Below, in pieces: positions 26,245-35,582 of a stretch of DNA of 64,000 nucleotides. Within the stretch, counting starts at the first letter, position 1. Every line of letters starts with the position of its first letter. The position numbers and the translations under genes were made by a program. This DNA comes from an uncultured Bacteroidales bacterium (GTDB taxonomy: Bacteria > Bacteroidota > Bacteroidia > Bacteroidales > Muribaculaceae), in NCBI GenBank assembly GCA_947570265.1, contig CANOUR010000003.1, positions 18,867-82,866 on the forward strand. Direction: 5' to 3'. The notes under the pieces are model-generated. The model had not been told where the DNA came from and ran no database searches. It was given only the letters and a program-made list of their open reading frames with translations.

Positions 26245-27236
26245 GATCGGGAATCAATTTCGTTTCTGAAGTTATATGTGTTGCGCAGCATCTCGAAGTT
26301 TTTGCCACCGCTTTGTCGCAGTGCGTGTGTATCGGCCATTATGTCGTAGCTGTCAGCCGCAATGCGCTGTGTGATGCTTCGGGCTATGGGCGGCATTTCC
26401 TCCGGCAAAGCGGAGTCTATGCCGAAATGATCCGCTAACGCCTTGTAGATCATCAGTGATCCGCGCAGTTTTCCCTGCAGTGAATAGCCTGCGATGTGTG
26501 GAGTGGCCACATCTGCAAGCTCCAGCAGACGGGTGTCGATCATCGGCTCTTTTTCCCAGCAGTCGATAGCTGCGTGGATGCCGCGTTGTGCGATGGCCTG
26601 AAGCAGCGCGGATGTGTCGGTGACAGCACCACGGGAGGCATTCATCACGGTTGCTCCCTGTTTGAGCAACGATGCTATATGGTTGTCGAAGAGGTGATGT
26701 GTGCGATGTTTACCGGTTGACGTCAAGGGGGTGTGGAATGTGAGTATATCGGCCTGTGCGGCTACTTCCTCAAGGCTGAGCGGCAGACCTTTTGGCGGAT
26801 CACATTCAAGTACTTTCATGCCGCAGCAACGGCCATAATGTGCTACAATTGTGCCTACGTTGCCCACGCCGACAACTCCGAGTGTCAATCCTTCGAGGCT
26901 CTGATGCCGGTTTATGGCATCGGCAGCGGCTATAACCCATTGGGCTACAGCTGGAGCATTGCATCCCGGAGCATTGGCCACTTCGATTCCGGCCGAAGCG
27001 CACCAGGACATGTCTATGTGGTCTGTACCTATGGTGGCTGAGCCTATGAATCCCACGTGGCTGCCCTCGAGCAGTGACGCGTCGCATTGTGTGCGTGTCC
27101 TGACTATCAGGGCATCGGCATTGGCCACGCTCTGGCGGTCGATGCTGTCGGGGGGCAAGGTTGTGACTTCTACTCCGTCGATAGCTGCGAGCCAACTTGG
27201 CAGAAACGGTATCTTATCATCGATTGTGATTTTCAT
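26241..27236 (-). CDS. pdxB: Erythronate-4-phosphate dehydrogenase (331 aa)
   Basis: This is a D-2-hydroxyacid dehydrogenase with NAD motif GVVGVGNVGTIVAHYG, catalytic RTRTQCD and FIGSATIGTDHID regions and an HIAGYS catalytic His block. The extra C-terminal segment (GKLRGSLMIYKALADHFG...) is the PdxB dimerisation domain, which separates it from SerA-type enzymes. It oxidises 4-phosphoerythronate in the DXP-dependent pyridoxal phosphate pathway. pdxJ of the same pathway lies at 35.6-36.3 kb in this window. Confidence 0.94.
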   Translation of the reverse strand: MKITIDDKIPFLPSWLAAIDGVEVTTLPPDSIDRQSVANADALIVRTRTQCDASLLEGSHVGFIGSATIGTDHIDMSWCASAGIEVANAPGCNAPAVAQWVIAAADAINRHQSLEGLTLGVVGVGNVGTIVAHYGRCCGMKVLECDPPKGLPLSLEEVAAQADILTFHTPLTSTGKHRTHHLFDNHIASLLKQGATVMNASRGAVTDTSALLQAIAQRGIHAAIDCWEKEPMIDTRLLELADVATPHIAGYSLQGKLRGSLMIYKALADHFGIDSALPEEMPPIARSITQRIAADSYDIMADTHALRQSGGKNFEMLRNTYNFRNEIDSRS

Positions 27237-27242
27237 CGCCGA

Positions 27243-28205
27243 TCAGATCATGCACCATATCCAGAGACCGGTGTAGATCACGCAAAGCAGCAGCATGGTC
27301 AGATATCCCCACCGGTATTTGATGCTAATGTGAAAAAAATGTCCGGCCTGAAAAGCCACGCAGACGTTGAGCAGCGGCACATAGAATGGCATGTTCGTCC
27401 AGTCAACGAGAGCTGCCAGGCCAGTGATCACGCCTATGACGGTGAGCAGACCGTTGAGCGCGCGTGCCTTGGCATTGTAGCTGTATATCTTCATCAGGTT
27501 GAACGCTCCGAGAATCAGCCCGGTGAACAGTGTGACGCCTATGGTTGCGAAGAAATGTATGCGGTCTGATAGTTCGAGAGTGGCAAATGGATTGTCGAGC
27601 TCGGGCATTTGTGGTGTGGGAAATCCATCGGGCCATAGTGCCCACCATAGCCACAGCGGGGTCACGATTCCCAATGCCGCGGCTGTGAGCGTGCGGAATT
27701 TCACAGCCCTCATCTGGCCTATGCCCATTATGAACACAGGGATGTAGACCATGAAACCATATTGGGTCAACGCTCCGGCCGCGAGGAGCAGGAACACCAG
27801 AAATATGCGCTTTGCGCCCCGCCGGGGTGAATTGTAGACCGAGTACATCATCAGCATAGCCACCATCACGATCAGTGCCAGCAATGTACCGCCCGCAAAT
27901 CGTGTCGACACTGCCGGCGTGGCTGCGTTCATCAGCAGAAACAGGCCGATGAATGTCACCGAAAACGAACGCAGTATGTTGTATTGGTTGTTGATCCACG
28001 CCATTGTCGCCGCTGTGGCTATGAGCACGCATATGTTGGTGACGAACGATGACAGCGGATGACCGAAAAGCCATTGCGAAGGCGATTCAAGGGCAAAGCC
28101 GCGATGGGCTATGAACGACATCACGTCGGCTCCCGAGATCCATGAAATCCAGGAGGCGGTCAGTGCCAATGCAGCGAGCAGTCCCGCCATCGGGCGCGAC
28201 TGCAC
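27243..28205 (-). CDS. Polytopic membrane protein of unknown function (about 315-320 aa)
   Basis: Eight or nine hydrophobic helices span the protein (for example SFSVTFIGLFLLMNAATPAV, LLALIVMVAMLMMYSVY, YGFMVYIPVFIMGIG, LLTVIGVITGLAALVDW), with few charged loops. The start is unclear: GTG at 28203-28205 or ATG five codons later. I do not recognise a family; the general look is like hypothetical membrane proteins found between purD and pdxB in related genomes. It is 29 bp after purD and 6 bp before pdxB on the same strand, so expression is likely shared, but this context does not reveal a function. Confidence 0.75.
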   Translation of the reverse strand: MQSRPMAGLLAALALTASWISWISGADVMSFIAHRGFALESPSQWLFGHPLSSFVTNICVLIATAATMAWINNQYNILRSFSVTFIGLFLLMNAATPAVSTRFAGGTLLALIVMVAMLMMYSVYNSPRRGAKRIFLVFLLLAAGALTQYGFMVYIPVFIMGIGQMRAVKFRTLTAAALGIVTPLWLWWALWPDGFPTPQMPELDNPFATLELSDRIHFFATIGVTLFTGLILGAFNLMKIYSYNAKARALNGLLTVIGVITGLAALVDWTNMPFYVPLLNVCVAFQAGHFFHISIKYRWGYLTMLLLCVIYTGLWIWCMI

Positions 28206-28234
28206 GAACAGGGCAATATTACGTTCTCTTGTTG

Positions 28235-29515
28235 TCAGAGGCTTAAAAGATCCTGGCCGATGTCACGGCGATAATATTTTCCATCAAATCCGATTTTCGC
28301 AACACCTTCCATCGATCGTGACAGCGCATCGGCTGTATCGTTGCCCAGAGAGCTGACAGCGATCACGCGTCCGCCCGATGTCACAAGTCTGCCATCGGCA
28401 TCGCGTGCCGTTCCGGCGTGAAATATGATGGTGTCGGAGTTGATGTCGTCGGCTATGTCGATTATATGTCCTTTGGGATAGCTGCCGGGATAGCCCTGGC
28501 TGACGGTCATCACTGTCACGCAGGCTTTTGGCGAGATGTCGAGGCGCATATCGCCCAGATCGCCAAGAGCGGCGGCACGCATCAGTGCCACGAGATCCGA
28601 CTCGATGCGTGGCATGACGGCTTCGGTCTCGGGATCGCCCATACGCACGTTGTATTCGATCACCATAGGGTCTCCACCCACATTTATCAGTCCCAGGAAT
28701 ATGAAACCACGGTAGTCTATACCATCGGAGAGCAGACCATCGATCGTGGGACGTATGATGCGTTCGTCAACTTTGCGCATGAAAGTTTCGTCAGCGAAAA
28801 CTACAGGGCTTACTGCTCCCATTCCTCCGGTGTTGGGGCCGGTGTCGCCTTCGCCGATGCGTTTGTAGTCTTTTGCTACAGGGAGTGTCCTGTAGCCGCC
28901 ATTACCGTCTGTAAGCACGAATACCGAACATTCGATGCCCGACAGGAATTCTTCAATCACCACCGTTGCCGACGATTTGCCGAACATGCCTCCGAGCATT
29001 TCGCGCAGTGCGTCGCGTGCCTGTTCGATATTGTCGATTATGAGCACTCCCTTGCCGGCTGCCAGACCATCGGCCTTTAGCACATAAGGAGGCTGCAATT
29101 CATCGAGAAATGACAGTCCGTCGCCGAGAGTCTCGGCAGTGAAGGAGCGGTAGCGTGCGGTCGGTATGCCGTGGCGTGCCATGAACCGTTTGGCGAAGTC
29201 TTTGCTGCCTTCGAGCATGGCGCCAGCCTTGCACGGGCCGACTACGGGCAGTCCGGGACGGCGCTCGGCCATGAAATCTGTGATGCCGGCCACGAGAGGG
29301 TCTTCATTGCCAACGACAATCATGTCGATGCCGTTTTCGGCCACAAACGCATCGATAGCTTCAAAATCCATGGGCGACAGAGCCACGTTCGTGCCATATG
29401 ACGGTGTACCGCCGTTGCCCGGGGCGATGTAGAGATTGGTGCAGAGTGTCGATTGCGACATTTTCCAGGCGAGTGCCGATTCCCGTCCGCCTGATCCGAG
29501 CAGCAGTATGTTCAT
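28235..29515 (-). CDS. purD: Phosphoribosylamine-glycine ligase (426 aa)
   Basis: This is a complete ATP-grasp GARS. The N-terminus is MNILLLGSGGRESALAWKM, the ATP-grasp segment is YVLKADGLAAGKGVLI, and the metal/ADP region is GDTGPNTGGMGAVSP followed by VIEYNVRMGDPETEA. It joins phosphoribosylamine and glycine in step two of purine synthesis. The length is standard. It is 35 bp downstream of the RlmL-like gene and 29 bp upstream of the membrane protein gene. Confidence 0.97.
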   Translation of the reverse strand: MNILLLGSGGRESALAWKMSQSTLCTNLYIAPGNGGTPSYGTNVALSPMDFEAIDAFVAENGIDMIVVGNEDPLVAGITDFMAERRPGLPVVGPCKAGAMLEGSKDFAKRFMARHGIPTARYRSFTAETLGDGLSFLDELQPPYVLKADGLAAGKGVLIIDNIEQARDALREMLGGMFGKSSATVVIEEFLSGIECSVFVLTDGNGGYRTLPVAKDYKRIGEGDTGPNTGGMGAVSPVVFADETFMRKVDERIIRPTIDGLLSDGIDYRGFIFLGLINVGGDPMVIEYNVRMGDPETEAVMPRIESDLVALMRAAALGDLGDMRLDISPKACVTVMTVSQGYPGSYPKGHIIDIADDINSDTIIFHAGTARDADGRLVTSGGRVIAVSSLGNDTADALSRSMEGVAKIGFDGKYYRRDIGQDLLSL

Positions 29516-29550
29516 GATTTTATGTTGGATATGATTGTGTGGGTGAGAGA

Positions 29551-31059
29551 TTAATCTTTGTTGTCAGTCGGGGTGGAGTTGTCGGTGTCCGGACGTTTCC
29601 ATCCGCGGCGCTGACGCATCACGGTGCCTCCGCCAAGTTTCGGCTTGCGGCCAAGTATATCTTTTAGCGCATGGACGTTGCGGCGTTTAGCCAATGGATT
29701 CTCGGATTCCTCCTCATCGCGCCGCGGGCGGAAATCACCTTTGTCGCCTTTTTTGAAATCGTGGTCTTTTCTAAACGGCTTGCGGTCTTTCTTGAAATCA
29801 CGGTCTTTTTTGAAGTCGCGGTCTTTCTTGAATGGCTTGCGATCCTTGCGGTGATCCGATTCCTCAGGAGCGGCTGTCTTGATGCTTCCTCCTTCGGCTC
29901 GGAAGGTGTTGTAGTCGCCTTCGAATATCACATATTCACGCAGTTCGCATTCGAGAGATCCGTTGAGCAACGGCATCTTGGTCGACGGAGCTAACCCGAT
30001 CTTGTAGAAATATTCGTCGCGGTATCCTATCACCCATGCGTGATAACCCTTGAACACATTTTTGAGTTTTGTGCCGAGAAGACGGTACAGACCTTCCATA
30101 TCTTCAACCGCAATGCGCTCTCCATAAGGGGGATTGGTCACCATCACGCCCTCAATGCCGTCCTCAGGACTTTCCTCCCATTGCGACAGAGCCTTGTGGC
30201 GCAGGTCGATGTATTTTCCAACGCCGGCGCTCTTTATGTTGCGTTCAGCTATCGCCACCGCCTTTGGTGAGATGTCGGCACCGTATATCTTGTGGTCGAA
30301 TGTGCGTTCTTTCGAGTCGTCGTGATATATGCTCTCGAATAGTTCACGGTCGAAGTCGGGCCACTGTTCAAATGCGAAATTACGGCGGTAAATGCCCGGC
30401 ATGATGTTGGCTGCAATGAGCGCGGCCTCTATCAGAAATGTTCCTGAGCCGCACATGGGGTCGACGAGCGGACAATCGCCGCGCCAACCGCTCTTGAGCA
30501 GAATGCCGGCGGCAAGCACTTCATTGATCGGTGCATCGGTTTGTGCCACACGATATCCGCGCTTGTGAAGTGATTCTCCCGACGAATCGAGCGAAATCGT
30601 GACGTCGGTGCCTGAAATGTGTACGTTGAGCATCACGTCGGCGTCGTGAAGTCTGACGCCGGGGCGTTTTCCCGCGCCGAGACGATCCTGAAAGCGGTCG
30701 ACAATGGCGTCTTTCACACGATAGGTCACGTAGCGTGAATGCTTGAACTCATCGCTGTTGACCACGGGATCGATCGAGAATGTCTTTTCGATGGTCAGGA
30801 GTCTCTCCCACTCCATCTCCTTGACACGGTCGTAAAGTTCATCGGGGTCGTGTGCCTCAAACTTGCATATCGGTTTGAGTATGCGGAGTGCTGTGCGGCA
30901 ACACATGTTCGCGCGGTAGAGCATCTCAAGATCACCCTCGAAGGCCACCATGCGACGCCCGGGTTCGACATTCGCCGCACCCAGGTCGCGAAGTTCTCCG
31001 GCCAATATATCCTCAAGACCCTGAAAGGTCTTGGCCACCATTTCAAACTGTTGTGACAT
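29551..31059 (-). CDS. THUMP-domain class I RNA methyltransferase, RlmL-like, with lysine-rich repeat tail (502 aa)
   Basis: I start at the ATG 31057-31059 (MSQQFEMVAKTFQGLEDIL), placed just after the promoter. A THUMP domain (about 45-155) precedes the methyltransferase core with the SAM motif LVDPMCGSGTFLIEAALIA and catalytic motif VTNPPYGERI, as in the N-terminal m2G2445 half of RlmL. The C-terminal 100 residues are unusual: a run of seven-residue units of the type FKKDRDF/KPFRKDH, then Arg/Lys-rich sequence. This tail is probably a disordered RNA-binding extension. The target is likely 23S rRNA guanine N2, by family. Confidence 0.9.
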   Translation of the reverse strand: MSQQFEMVAKTFQGLEDILAGELRDLGAANVEPGRRMVAFEGDLEMLYRANMCCRTALRILKPICKFEAHDPDELYDRVKEMEWERLLTIEKTFSIDPVVNSDEFKHSRYVTYRVKDAIVDRFQDRLGAGKRPGVRLHDADVMLNVHISGTDVTISLDSSGESLHKRGYRVAQTDAPINEVLAAGILLKSGWRGDCPLVDPMCGSGTFLIEAALIAANIMPGIYRRNFAFEQWPDFDRELFESIYHDDSKERTFDHKIYGADISPKAVAIAERNIKSAGVGKYIDLRHKALSQWEESPEDGIEGVMVTNPPYGERIAVEDMEGLYRLLGTKLKNVFKGYHAWVIGYRDEYFYKIGLAPSTKMPLLNGSLECELREYVIFEGDYNTFRAEGGSIKTAAPEESDHRKDRKPFKKDRDFKKDRDFKKDRKPFRKDHDFKKGDKGDFRPRRDEEESENPLAKRRNVHALKDILGRKPKLGGGTVMRQRRGWKRPDTDNSTPTDNKD

Positions 31060-31084
31060 CGTTTTTGTAAAAAGCAATTTTGTG

Positions 31085-31092
31085 CAAAGTTA
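31085..31092 (-). promoter_or_regulatory. -7 promoter element TAACTTTG before the RlmL-like gene
   Basis: The plus strand CAAAGTTA reads TAACTTTG on the minus strand, 25 bp before the chosen ATG. It may also drive purD and the following genes. Confidence 0.7.
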
Positions 31093-31152
31093 CGAAAATT
31101 CCGTCACAAACCCTCAACGCACATTACAATTCGGCATGTGTGCTCTGCCGTG

Positions 31153-31833
31153 TCAGCTGTCGGCGAGCAGATCGGGACGTAGCCGGCGGGTGCGTTCTAT
31201 CGCCTGATCGTGTCGCCATTGGTCTATGTTGGCCTGATGTCCCGACAAAAGTATGTCGGGCACGCGCCAGCCTTTGTATTCGGCCGGACGTGTATAGATC
31301 GGAGGAGCCAGCAGATTGTCCTGAAATGAATCGGTCAATGCGCTTTGTTCGTCACCTATGGCTCCGGGGATGAGGCGCACTATCGCATCGGTGATCACTA
31401 TGGCAGGCATTTCACCGCCTGTGAGCACATAGTCGCCTATCGATATCTCACGGGTGATCAGATGTTCCCTGATACGCTGGTCGATGCCTTTGTAGTGGCC
31501 GCAAAGTATTATGATGTTGTCGAGCAGCGACATGCTGTTGGCCATGGGCTGTGTGAGCAGTTCGCCGTCAGGTGATGTGAATATAACTTCGTCGTATGTG
31601 CGCTCTGTCTTTAATGCTGTGATCGCACGGTCAACCGGTTCGATCTGCATCACCATGCCGGCTTCACCGCCGAAGGGATAGTCATCGACCTTGCGGTAGC
31701 GGTTGGTGGTGTAGTCGCGTAGATTATGAACATGGATCTCGGCCAACCCCTTGTCCTGCGCTCGTTTGAGAATCGAGCACGACAACGGTGACACAAGCAT
31801 TTCGGGAAGGACTGTGAGTATGTCGATGCGCAT
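31153..31833 (-). CDS. trmD: tRNA (guanine-N1)-methyltransferase (226 aa)
   Basis: The ATG at 31831-31833 ([12 protein letters not shown]) gives the normal TrmD start; the longer ORF is an overlap with manC. SPOUT knot motifs are intact: [25 protein letters not shown] and [16 protein letters not shown], ending with [12 protein letters not shown] and the basic tail. It methylates G37 at N1 in tRNAs reading CUN, CCN and CGG codons and prevents frameshifts. It is the last gene of the minus-strand run that begins with pdxJ. Here it is not in the usual rplS-rimM setting. Confidence 0.96.
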   Translation of the reverse strand: MRIDILTVLPEMLVSPLSCSILKRAQDKGLAEIHVHNLRDYTTNRYRKVDDYPFGGEAGMVMQIEPVDRAITALKTERTYDEVIFTSPDGELLTQPMANSMSLLDNIIILCGHYKGIDQRIREHLITREISIGDYVLTGGEMPAIVITDAIVRLIPGAIGDEQSALTDSFQDNLLAPPIYTRPAEYKGWRVPDILLSGHQANIDQWRHDQAIERTRRLRPDLLADS

Positions 31834-31862
31834 GGTGGCGAAGTTGTTGGTTAGCAGGTGTG

Positions 31863-32948
31863 TCAGATGTATTTTCCGTCGAAGCTGATTTTCACGTCGT
31901 TGACGATTTGTTTGATCTCCTGCTCGTCGGATTTCGGGCACACGAGCAGCACGTCGTCGGAATCGGCAACGATATAATCGTTCAGGTTTTTGACTACGAT
32001 CAGCTTGTCGGGATTGTTGACTGCGAAAATATTGCCTGTCGATCCGTAGGCGAGCACGTTGCAGCGCTGTGTGACGTTTGCGTGATTGTTCTTGGGAGAA
32101 TGGTCATAGAGCGCGCTCCAAGTGCCGAGATCGCTCCATCCGAATGATGCGCACTCGACGAATACGTTGGCGGCTTTTTCCATCACGGCATAGTCCACCG
32201 ATATGCCGGGGCAGCCAGGAAATTCACGGTCTATGAATTCTGTCTCTTTGTCTGTTGCAAACAATCCGGATCCTTTGTCGAACACCGAGGCGAGGTCGGG
32301 CGCGCAAGTGTGCAGTGCGCTGATTATGGATCGTGCGCTCCACATGAAAATACCCGAGTTCCAGAAAAACTCGCCGGTGTCGAGAAACACTCTCGCAAGC
32401 TCAGCATCAGGCTTTTCAGTGAAGGTTTTCACTTTCAATATGCCGTCGGCTGCCATCGGCCCGATCTGTATGTAGCCATATCCTGTCTCCGGGCGCGAGG
32501 GTGTTATGCCAAGAGTGAGAAGGGCATCGTTGTGTTCGACAAAGTCAAATCCTTTTTTCACACATTGCTCGAAAATGCTCTCGCGTGTGATGAGGTGATC
32601 GCTTGGTGTGACTATCATGGATGCCTCGGGATCGATTGCAGCGATATGGTATGCAGCCCATGCCACACACGGCGCGGTGTTGCGCCTGGCTGGTTCTGCG
32701 AGGATCTGGCTGTCTGCCAGTTCTGGCAGCTGCTCTTTGATCAGCGGGGCATAATCGGCATTGGTGACCACGATCACGTTCTCTGGATTTACCAGTGGCA
32801 GAATGCGGTCATAGCTCATCTGCAGCAGGGTGCGTCCCGTGCCGAAGAAGTCGATGAACTGTTTGGGCATGCCTGTGCGGCTATATGGCCAGAAACGGCT
32901 GCCAATGCCGCCGCACATTATCACGCAATATCTGTGGGGATCGATCAT
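31863..32948 (-). CDS. Mannose-1-phosphate guanylyltransferase (361 aa)
   Basis: The nucleotidyltransferase signature [21 protein letters not shown] is at residues 11-31. The conserved segments [21 protein letters not shown] and TFTEKPD follow, with the [10 protein letters not shown] motif specific to mannose-1-phosphate guanylyltransferases. There is no C-terminal isomerase domain, so this is the monofunctional ManC type. It makes GDP-mannose for glycans and GDP-fucose. The start overlaps the stop of the zinc-ribbon gene by four bases. Confidence 0.93.
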   Translation of the reverse strand: MIDPHRYCVIMCGGIGSRFWPYSRTGMPKQFIDFFGTGRTLLQMSYDRILPLVNPENVIVVTNADYAPLIKEQLPELADSQILAEPARRNTAPCVAWAAYHIAAIDPEASMIVTPSDHLITRESIFEQCVKKGFDFVEHNDALLTLGITPSRPETGYGYIQIGPMAADGILKVKTFTEKPDAELARVFLDTGEFFWNSGIFMWSARSIISALHTCAPDLASVFDKGSGLFATDKETEFIDREFPGCPGISVDYAVMEKAANVFVECASFGWSDLGTWSALYDHSPKNNHANVTQRCNVLAYGSTGNIFAVNNPDKLIVVKNLNDYIVADSDDVLLVCPKSDEQEIKQIVNDVKISFDGKYI

Positions 32949-33640
32949 TGTGTTGTAGTTTTTTCAGTAGTGTCGGATGAGTGTGCCGCCTGGCGGCTCA
33001 GTGGTGCGACAGTGATGACACGCTCCTCGGCCTGAGATGGTGTCGTTGTCGCTGTTTGAACTGCCGGACGTGCCGCTGGCTTGGATGTTGCCCGATTGGC
33101 CACGGTGTCGGCTGTGTTGTGCATTGTCGTGTCGGGGTCTGTTGATGCGGCTACTGACAATGAATCACTCTCATATTGGTCAATCATCTCTTCATCGACG
33201 GATTCTTCCTCGACTTTGTCGACAGGCGAGGTGAAATAGAAATAGAGCACTACACCGAGCAGCAATATGAACACGCTGAGAAACAACCACACTTTGTTAC
33301 GCTCGTTTTTCCGGTGCGACTCTTTGTAGTCTTCAGGATCTTCTTCAGGATTTTCTTCAGGTTCGGTCTCGGGCACCAGTCCGCATTCATCGGCTGTTGC
33401 CGACACTTTGCTTTCCTCGGCTTCCTGATGAGTATCTACCGTAGTGTCTGTCTCATCCTGAGGCTGTGCCGCGGGTTCTGGCTGGTCATTCTCAATGGCT
33501 TTGCGTATTGCGGCGAGGGCTTCGGGTTCATGGCCGTCGGGGTGCGCGGCATTGAGGTGGGTGGGATAGCCGCAACCTGGGCAGAAGAGTGATTTGCTTG
33601 ATATTTCGCGACCGCATTCGTCGCATTTGATAATTGACAT
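32945..33640 (-). CDS. Zinc-ribbon single-span membrane protein (231 aa)
   Basis: An N-terminal zinc ribbon, CDECG...CPGCG (cysteines 6, 9, 20, 23), is followed by a long acidic, low-complexity segment (about 30-110, rich in Glu, Asp, Pro). One membrane helix comes next (VWLFLSVFILLLGVVLYFYF, about 120-142), then a Thr/Ala-rich tail. No catalytic motif is visible. The topology suggests a cytosolic zinc finger with an extracytoplasmic tail. It sits between tonB (19 bp upstream) and manC (four-base overlap). The function is unknown. Confidence 0.78.
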   Translation of the reverse strand: MSIIKCDECGREISSKSLFCPGCGYPTHLNAAHPDGHEPEALAAIRKAIENDQPEPAAQPQDETDTTVDTHQEAEESKVSATADECGLVPETEPEENPEEDPEDYKESHRKNERNKVWLFLSVFILLLGVVLYFYFTSPVDKVEEESVDEEMIDQYESDSLSVAASTDPDTTMHNTADTVANRATSKPAARPAVQTATTTPSQAEERVITVAPLSRQAAHSSDTTEKTTTQ

Positions 33641-33659
33641 ATAGGGCTGATCAAATCTG

Positions 33660-34433
33660 TTATTTATAGATGTAGGTTAATGTGCCGGTCTGCGTCGGTG
33701 GTGCGTCGGACGATGCAGAAAATCTGGCTTTACGGGCTGCGGCTATGCATTGGTTGCGTGCTTTGGCATTGGCCGCTGCAGCTCCGCTGCCCGAAAGATA
33801 AGTCGCGGATGTGACATTGCCCTGCCTGTCGACTTTCACCGTGACGGTGATCTTCCCCATCGGGCCTTTAGGGGGTGATGGAAGTGACAGTGCCTGACGG
33901 TTGCCGAGTCCGGCCGCTGTGACACCACTTACAGCTCCTGTGGCGTTGTTGCCGTCGGGCTGTCCGCTTTTTCCTGCTCCTGAGCCGAAGCTCACACGCG
34001 AGTTTATGGCTGCGGCTTCGCGTTCGCGGCGTTGTTCTTCAGCTTTGCGGCGTTCCTCTTTCTCTTTCTCGGCTTTGGATTGCTGTGGCGCTTTAGGGCT
34101 ATCTACTGCTTTCGCCGGAGAATCGTGTGTGGTGGTGACATGTTGCTCCGGAGCGGGCTCCTGAGCAACATCGGGTTCGGCCGACGATGATTCATCCGGC
34201 GCGGTTTCTGCGGCGGAGGGAGCGTCGTCTGGCGTTGTCTGGGCGATGTCGCCGGTCATCACATATTCTCCTCCGAAAAGAATTTCCGAGGAATCGACCG
34301 GCGGCCATGTGCGTTCCGCTTGCTCCGATGCGTCGTAGCGCAGAAATATGGATATCATGGCCACGGCTATTGCACCGTGGAAGATCAGGGTGACCAGTGT
34401 GGCGGCTATGTGCCGGTTGTCGCGACGGTTCAT
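33660..34433 (-). CDS. TonB-like energy transducer (257 aa)
   Basis: An N-terminal membrane anchor (about residues 9-28) precedes an acidic Pro/Ala/Glu segment, a charged coiled-coil-like helix KAEKEKEERRKAEEQRRERE and a C-terminal TonB-type domain. That domain contains KITVTVKVDRQGNVTSATY and ends in TLTYIYK. It is 257 residues, normal for Bacteroidota TonB. It is coupled by a four-base overlap to exbD, giving a complete ExbB-ExbD-TonB motor that uses proton motive force to open TonB-dependent receptors such as the SusC protein at 41.8 kb, although Bacteroidota carry several such systems. Confidence 0.86.
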   Translation of the reverse strand: MNRRDNRHIAATLVTLIFHGAIAVAMISIFLRYDASEQAERTWPPVDSSEILFGGEYVMTGDIAQTTPDDAPSAAETAPDESSSAEPDVAQEPAPEQHVTTTHDSPAKAVDSPKAPQQSKAEKEKEERRKAEEQRREREAAAINSRVSFGSGAGKSGQPDGNNATGAVSGVTAAGLGNRQALSLPSPPKGPMGKITVTVKVDRQGNVTSATYLSGSGAAAANAKARNQCIAAARKARFSASSDAPPTQTGTLTYIYK

Positions 34434-34879
34434 TGGTCAGCTGTTGTGGCGGCAGGCATTGCCGACCGCGGTGCAGGTTTTGTGGCAAGCACCATTTTCA
34501 GGTTGTTGCGGGCTCCAAGGTCGAGCACCTCTACCAGACGCCCGTAAGTCACATTCTCATCGGCATAAACGGCGATGAATTCCTGAGGATTTTCCCGTGC
34601 TGTCAGCTGAAGGAATGTGAGTAGCTGATCCGTATCGGTCATCTCCTGAGGCTCGGCATCGCCGAATGTGGCATAGACATTCTGTCCGGCGTCGATATAG
34701 ACGCGTGTGGTGGGTTTCAATGCCGTCTGCTCCGAACTCTGTGGCAGATTTATCTCCAGTGCGGTAGGGAATACGAAGGTCGATGTGACCATGAAAAATA
34801 TCAGCAGCAGGAATATGACGTCGGTCATCGATGCCATAGAGAATGCCGCGAGCATGTTGTTCTGGCGTTTGAGCGACAT
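34430..34879 (-). CDS. ExbD/TolR biopolymer transport protein (149 aa)
   Basis: The single N-terminal helix (about 12-36) carries the critical Asp in the MASMTDVIFLLLIFFM motif. It is followed by a periplasmic domain with LEINLPQS and YVTYGRLVEVLDLGA-like features (ADENVTYGRLVEVL). The length is typical. It forms the proton channel with ExbB, whose gene ends seven bases upstream, and its stop overlaps tonB. Confidence 0.93.
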   Translation of the reverse strand: MSLKRQNNMLAAFSMASMTDVIFLLLIFFMVTSTFVFPTALEINLPQSSEQTALKPTTRVYIDAGQNVYATFGDAEPQEMTDTDQLLTFLQLTARENPQEFIAVYADENVTYGRLVEVLDLGARNNLKMVLATKPAPRSAMPAATTADQ

Positions 34880-34886
34880 AGCGGTC

Positions 34887-35558
34887 TCAGGCAGGTTCGT
34901 TGAGCAAATCCATAAACTCCATGGTGCGGGCTTCCATCAGATTCATCACACCGTTGATGCGCGCTACAAGGTAGTTGTAGGCAAACATGGCGATGATACC
35001 CACCACGAGTCCGGCAACTGTTGTGACCAGTGCCTCGTAGATGCCGCCGGCGAGTATGTCGATATTGGCGCTCGATCCGGCAGAGGCAAGGTTGTAGAAT
35101 GCCTGCACCATGCCTATTACGGTACCGAGAAATCCAAGCATCGGTGCTCCGGCGGCGGTTGTGGCGAGCCAAGGCAGCCCTTTCTCGAGTCCGGCGATCT
35201 CGATGTTGCCGGTGTTTTCGATCGCAACGAGCACATCGTTCATCGGGCGGCCGATGCGACTGATGCCTTTGGAGATCAATCGTCCGTAGGGCGATTTCGA
35301 GGCACGGCACAGATTCTGCGCGCTCTCGATCTCACCTTCATGAATATAGTCTTTGATGCGGTTCATAAACGTGGGGTCGCTTTTGGCTGCACGGCGCAGC
35401 ACTATGCATCGTTCGATGAAGATGTAGATGCAGATGAGCGACAGCAATGCCAGCGGTATCATGATGAAACCGCCTTGGACGCAGAGATCCCAGACTGACA
35501 ATTCGGTGGGCGCGTGACTGGCCGGTGTTGTTGTTGGCACTTGTAGAAGGATTGACAT
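34887..35558 (-). CDS. ExbB/TolQ/MotA proton channel protein (223 aa)
   Basis: Three membrane segments (about 28-50, 122-145 and 160-185) surround the family blocks GLEKGLPWLATTAAGAPMLGFLGTVIGMVQAF and EALVTTVAGLVVGIIAMFAYNYL. These conserved Thr/Gly-rich helices line the proton path. It is the first motor gene, 24 bp after pdxJ. With ExbD and TonB it forms the inner membrane energiser. Confidence 0.94.
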   Translation of the reverse strand: MSILLQVPTTTPASHAPTELSVWDLCVQGGFIMIPLALLSLICIYIFIERCIVLRRAAKSDPTFMNRIKDYIHEGEIESAQNLCRASKSPYGRLISKGISRIGRPMNDVLVAIENTGNIEIAGLEKGLPWLATTAAGAPMLGFLGTVIGMVQAFYNLASAGSSANIDILAGGIYEALVTTVAGLVVGIIAMFAYNYLVARINGVMNLMEARTMEFMDLLNEPA

Positions 35559-35582
35559 GGTGTGGATGGGGGTGAAGGTTGA

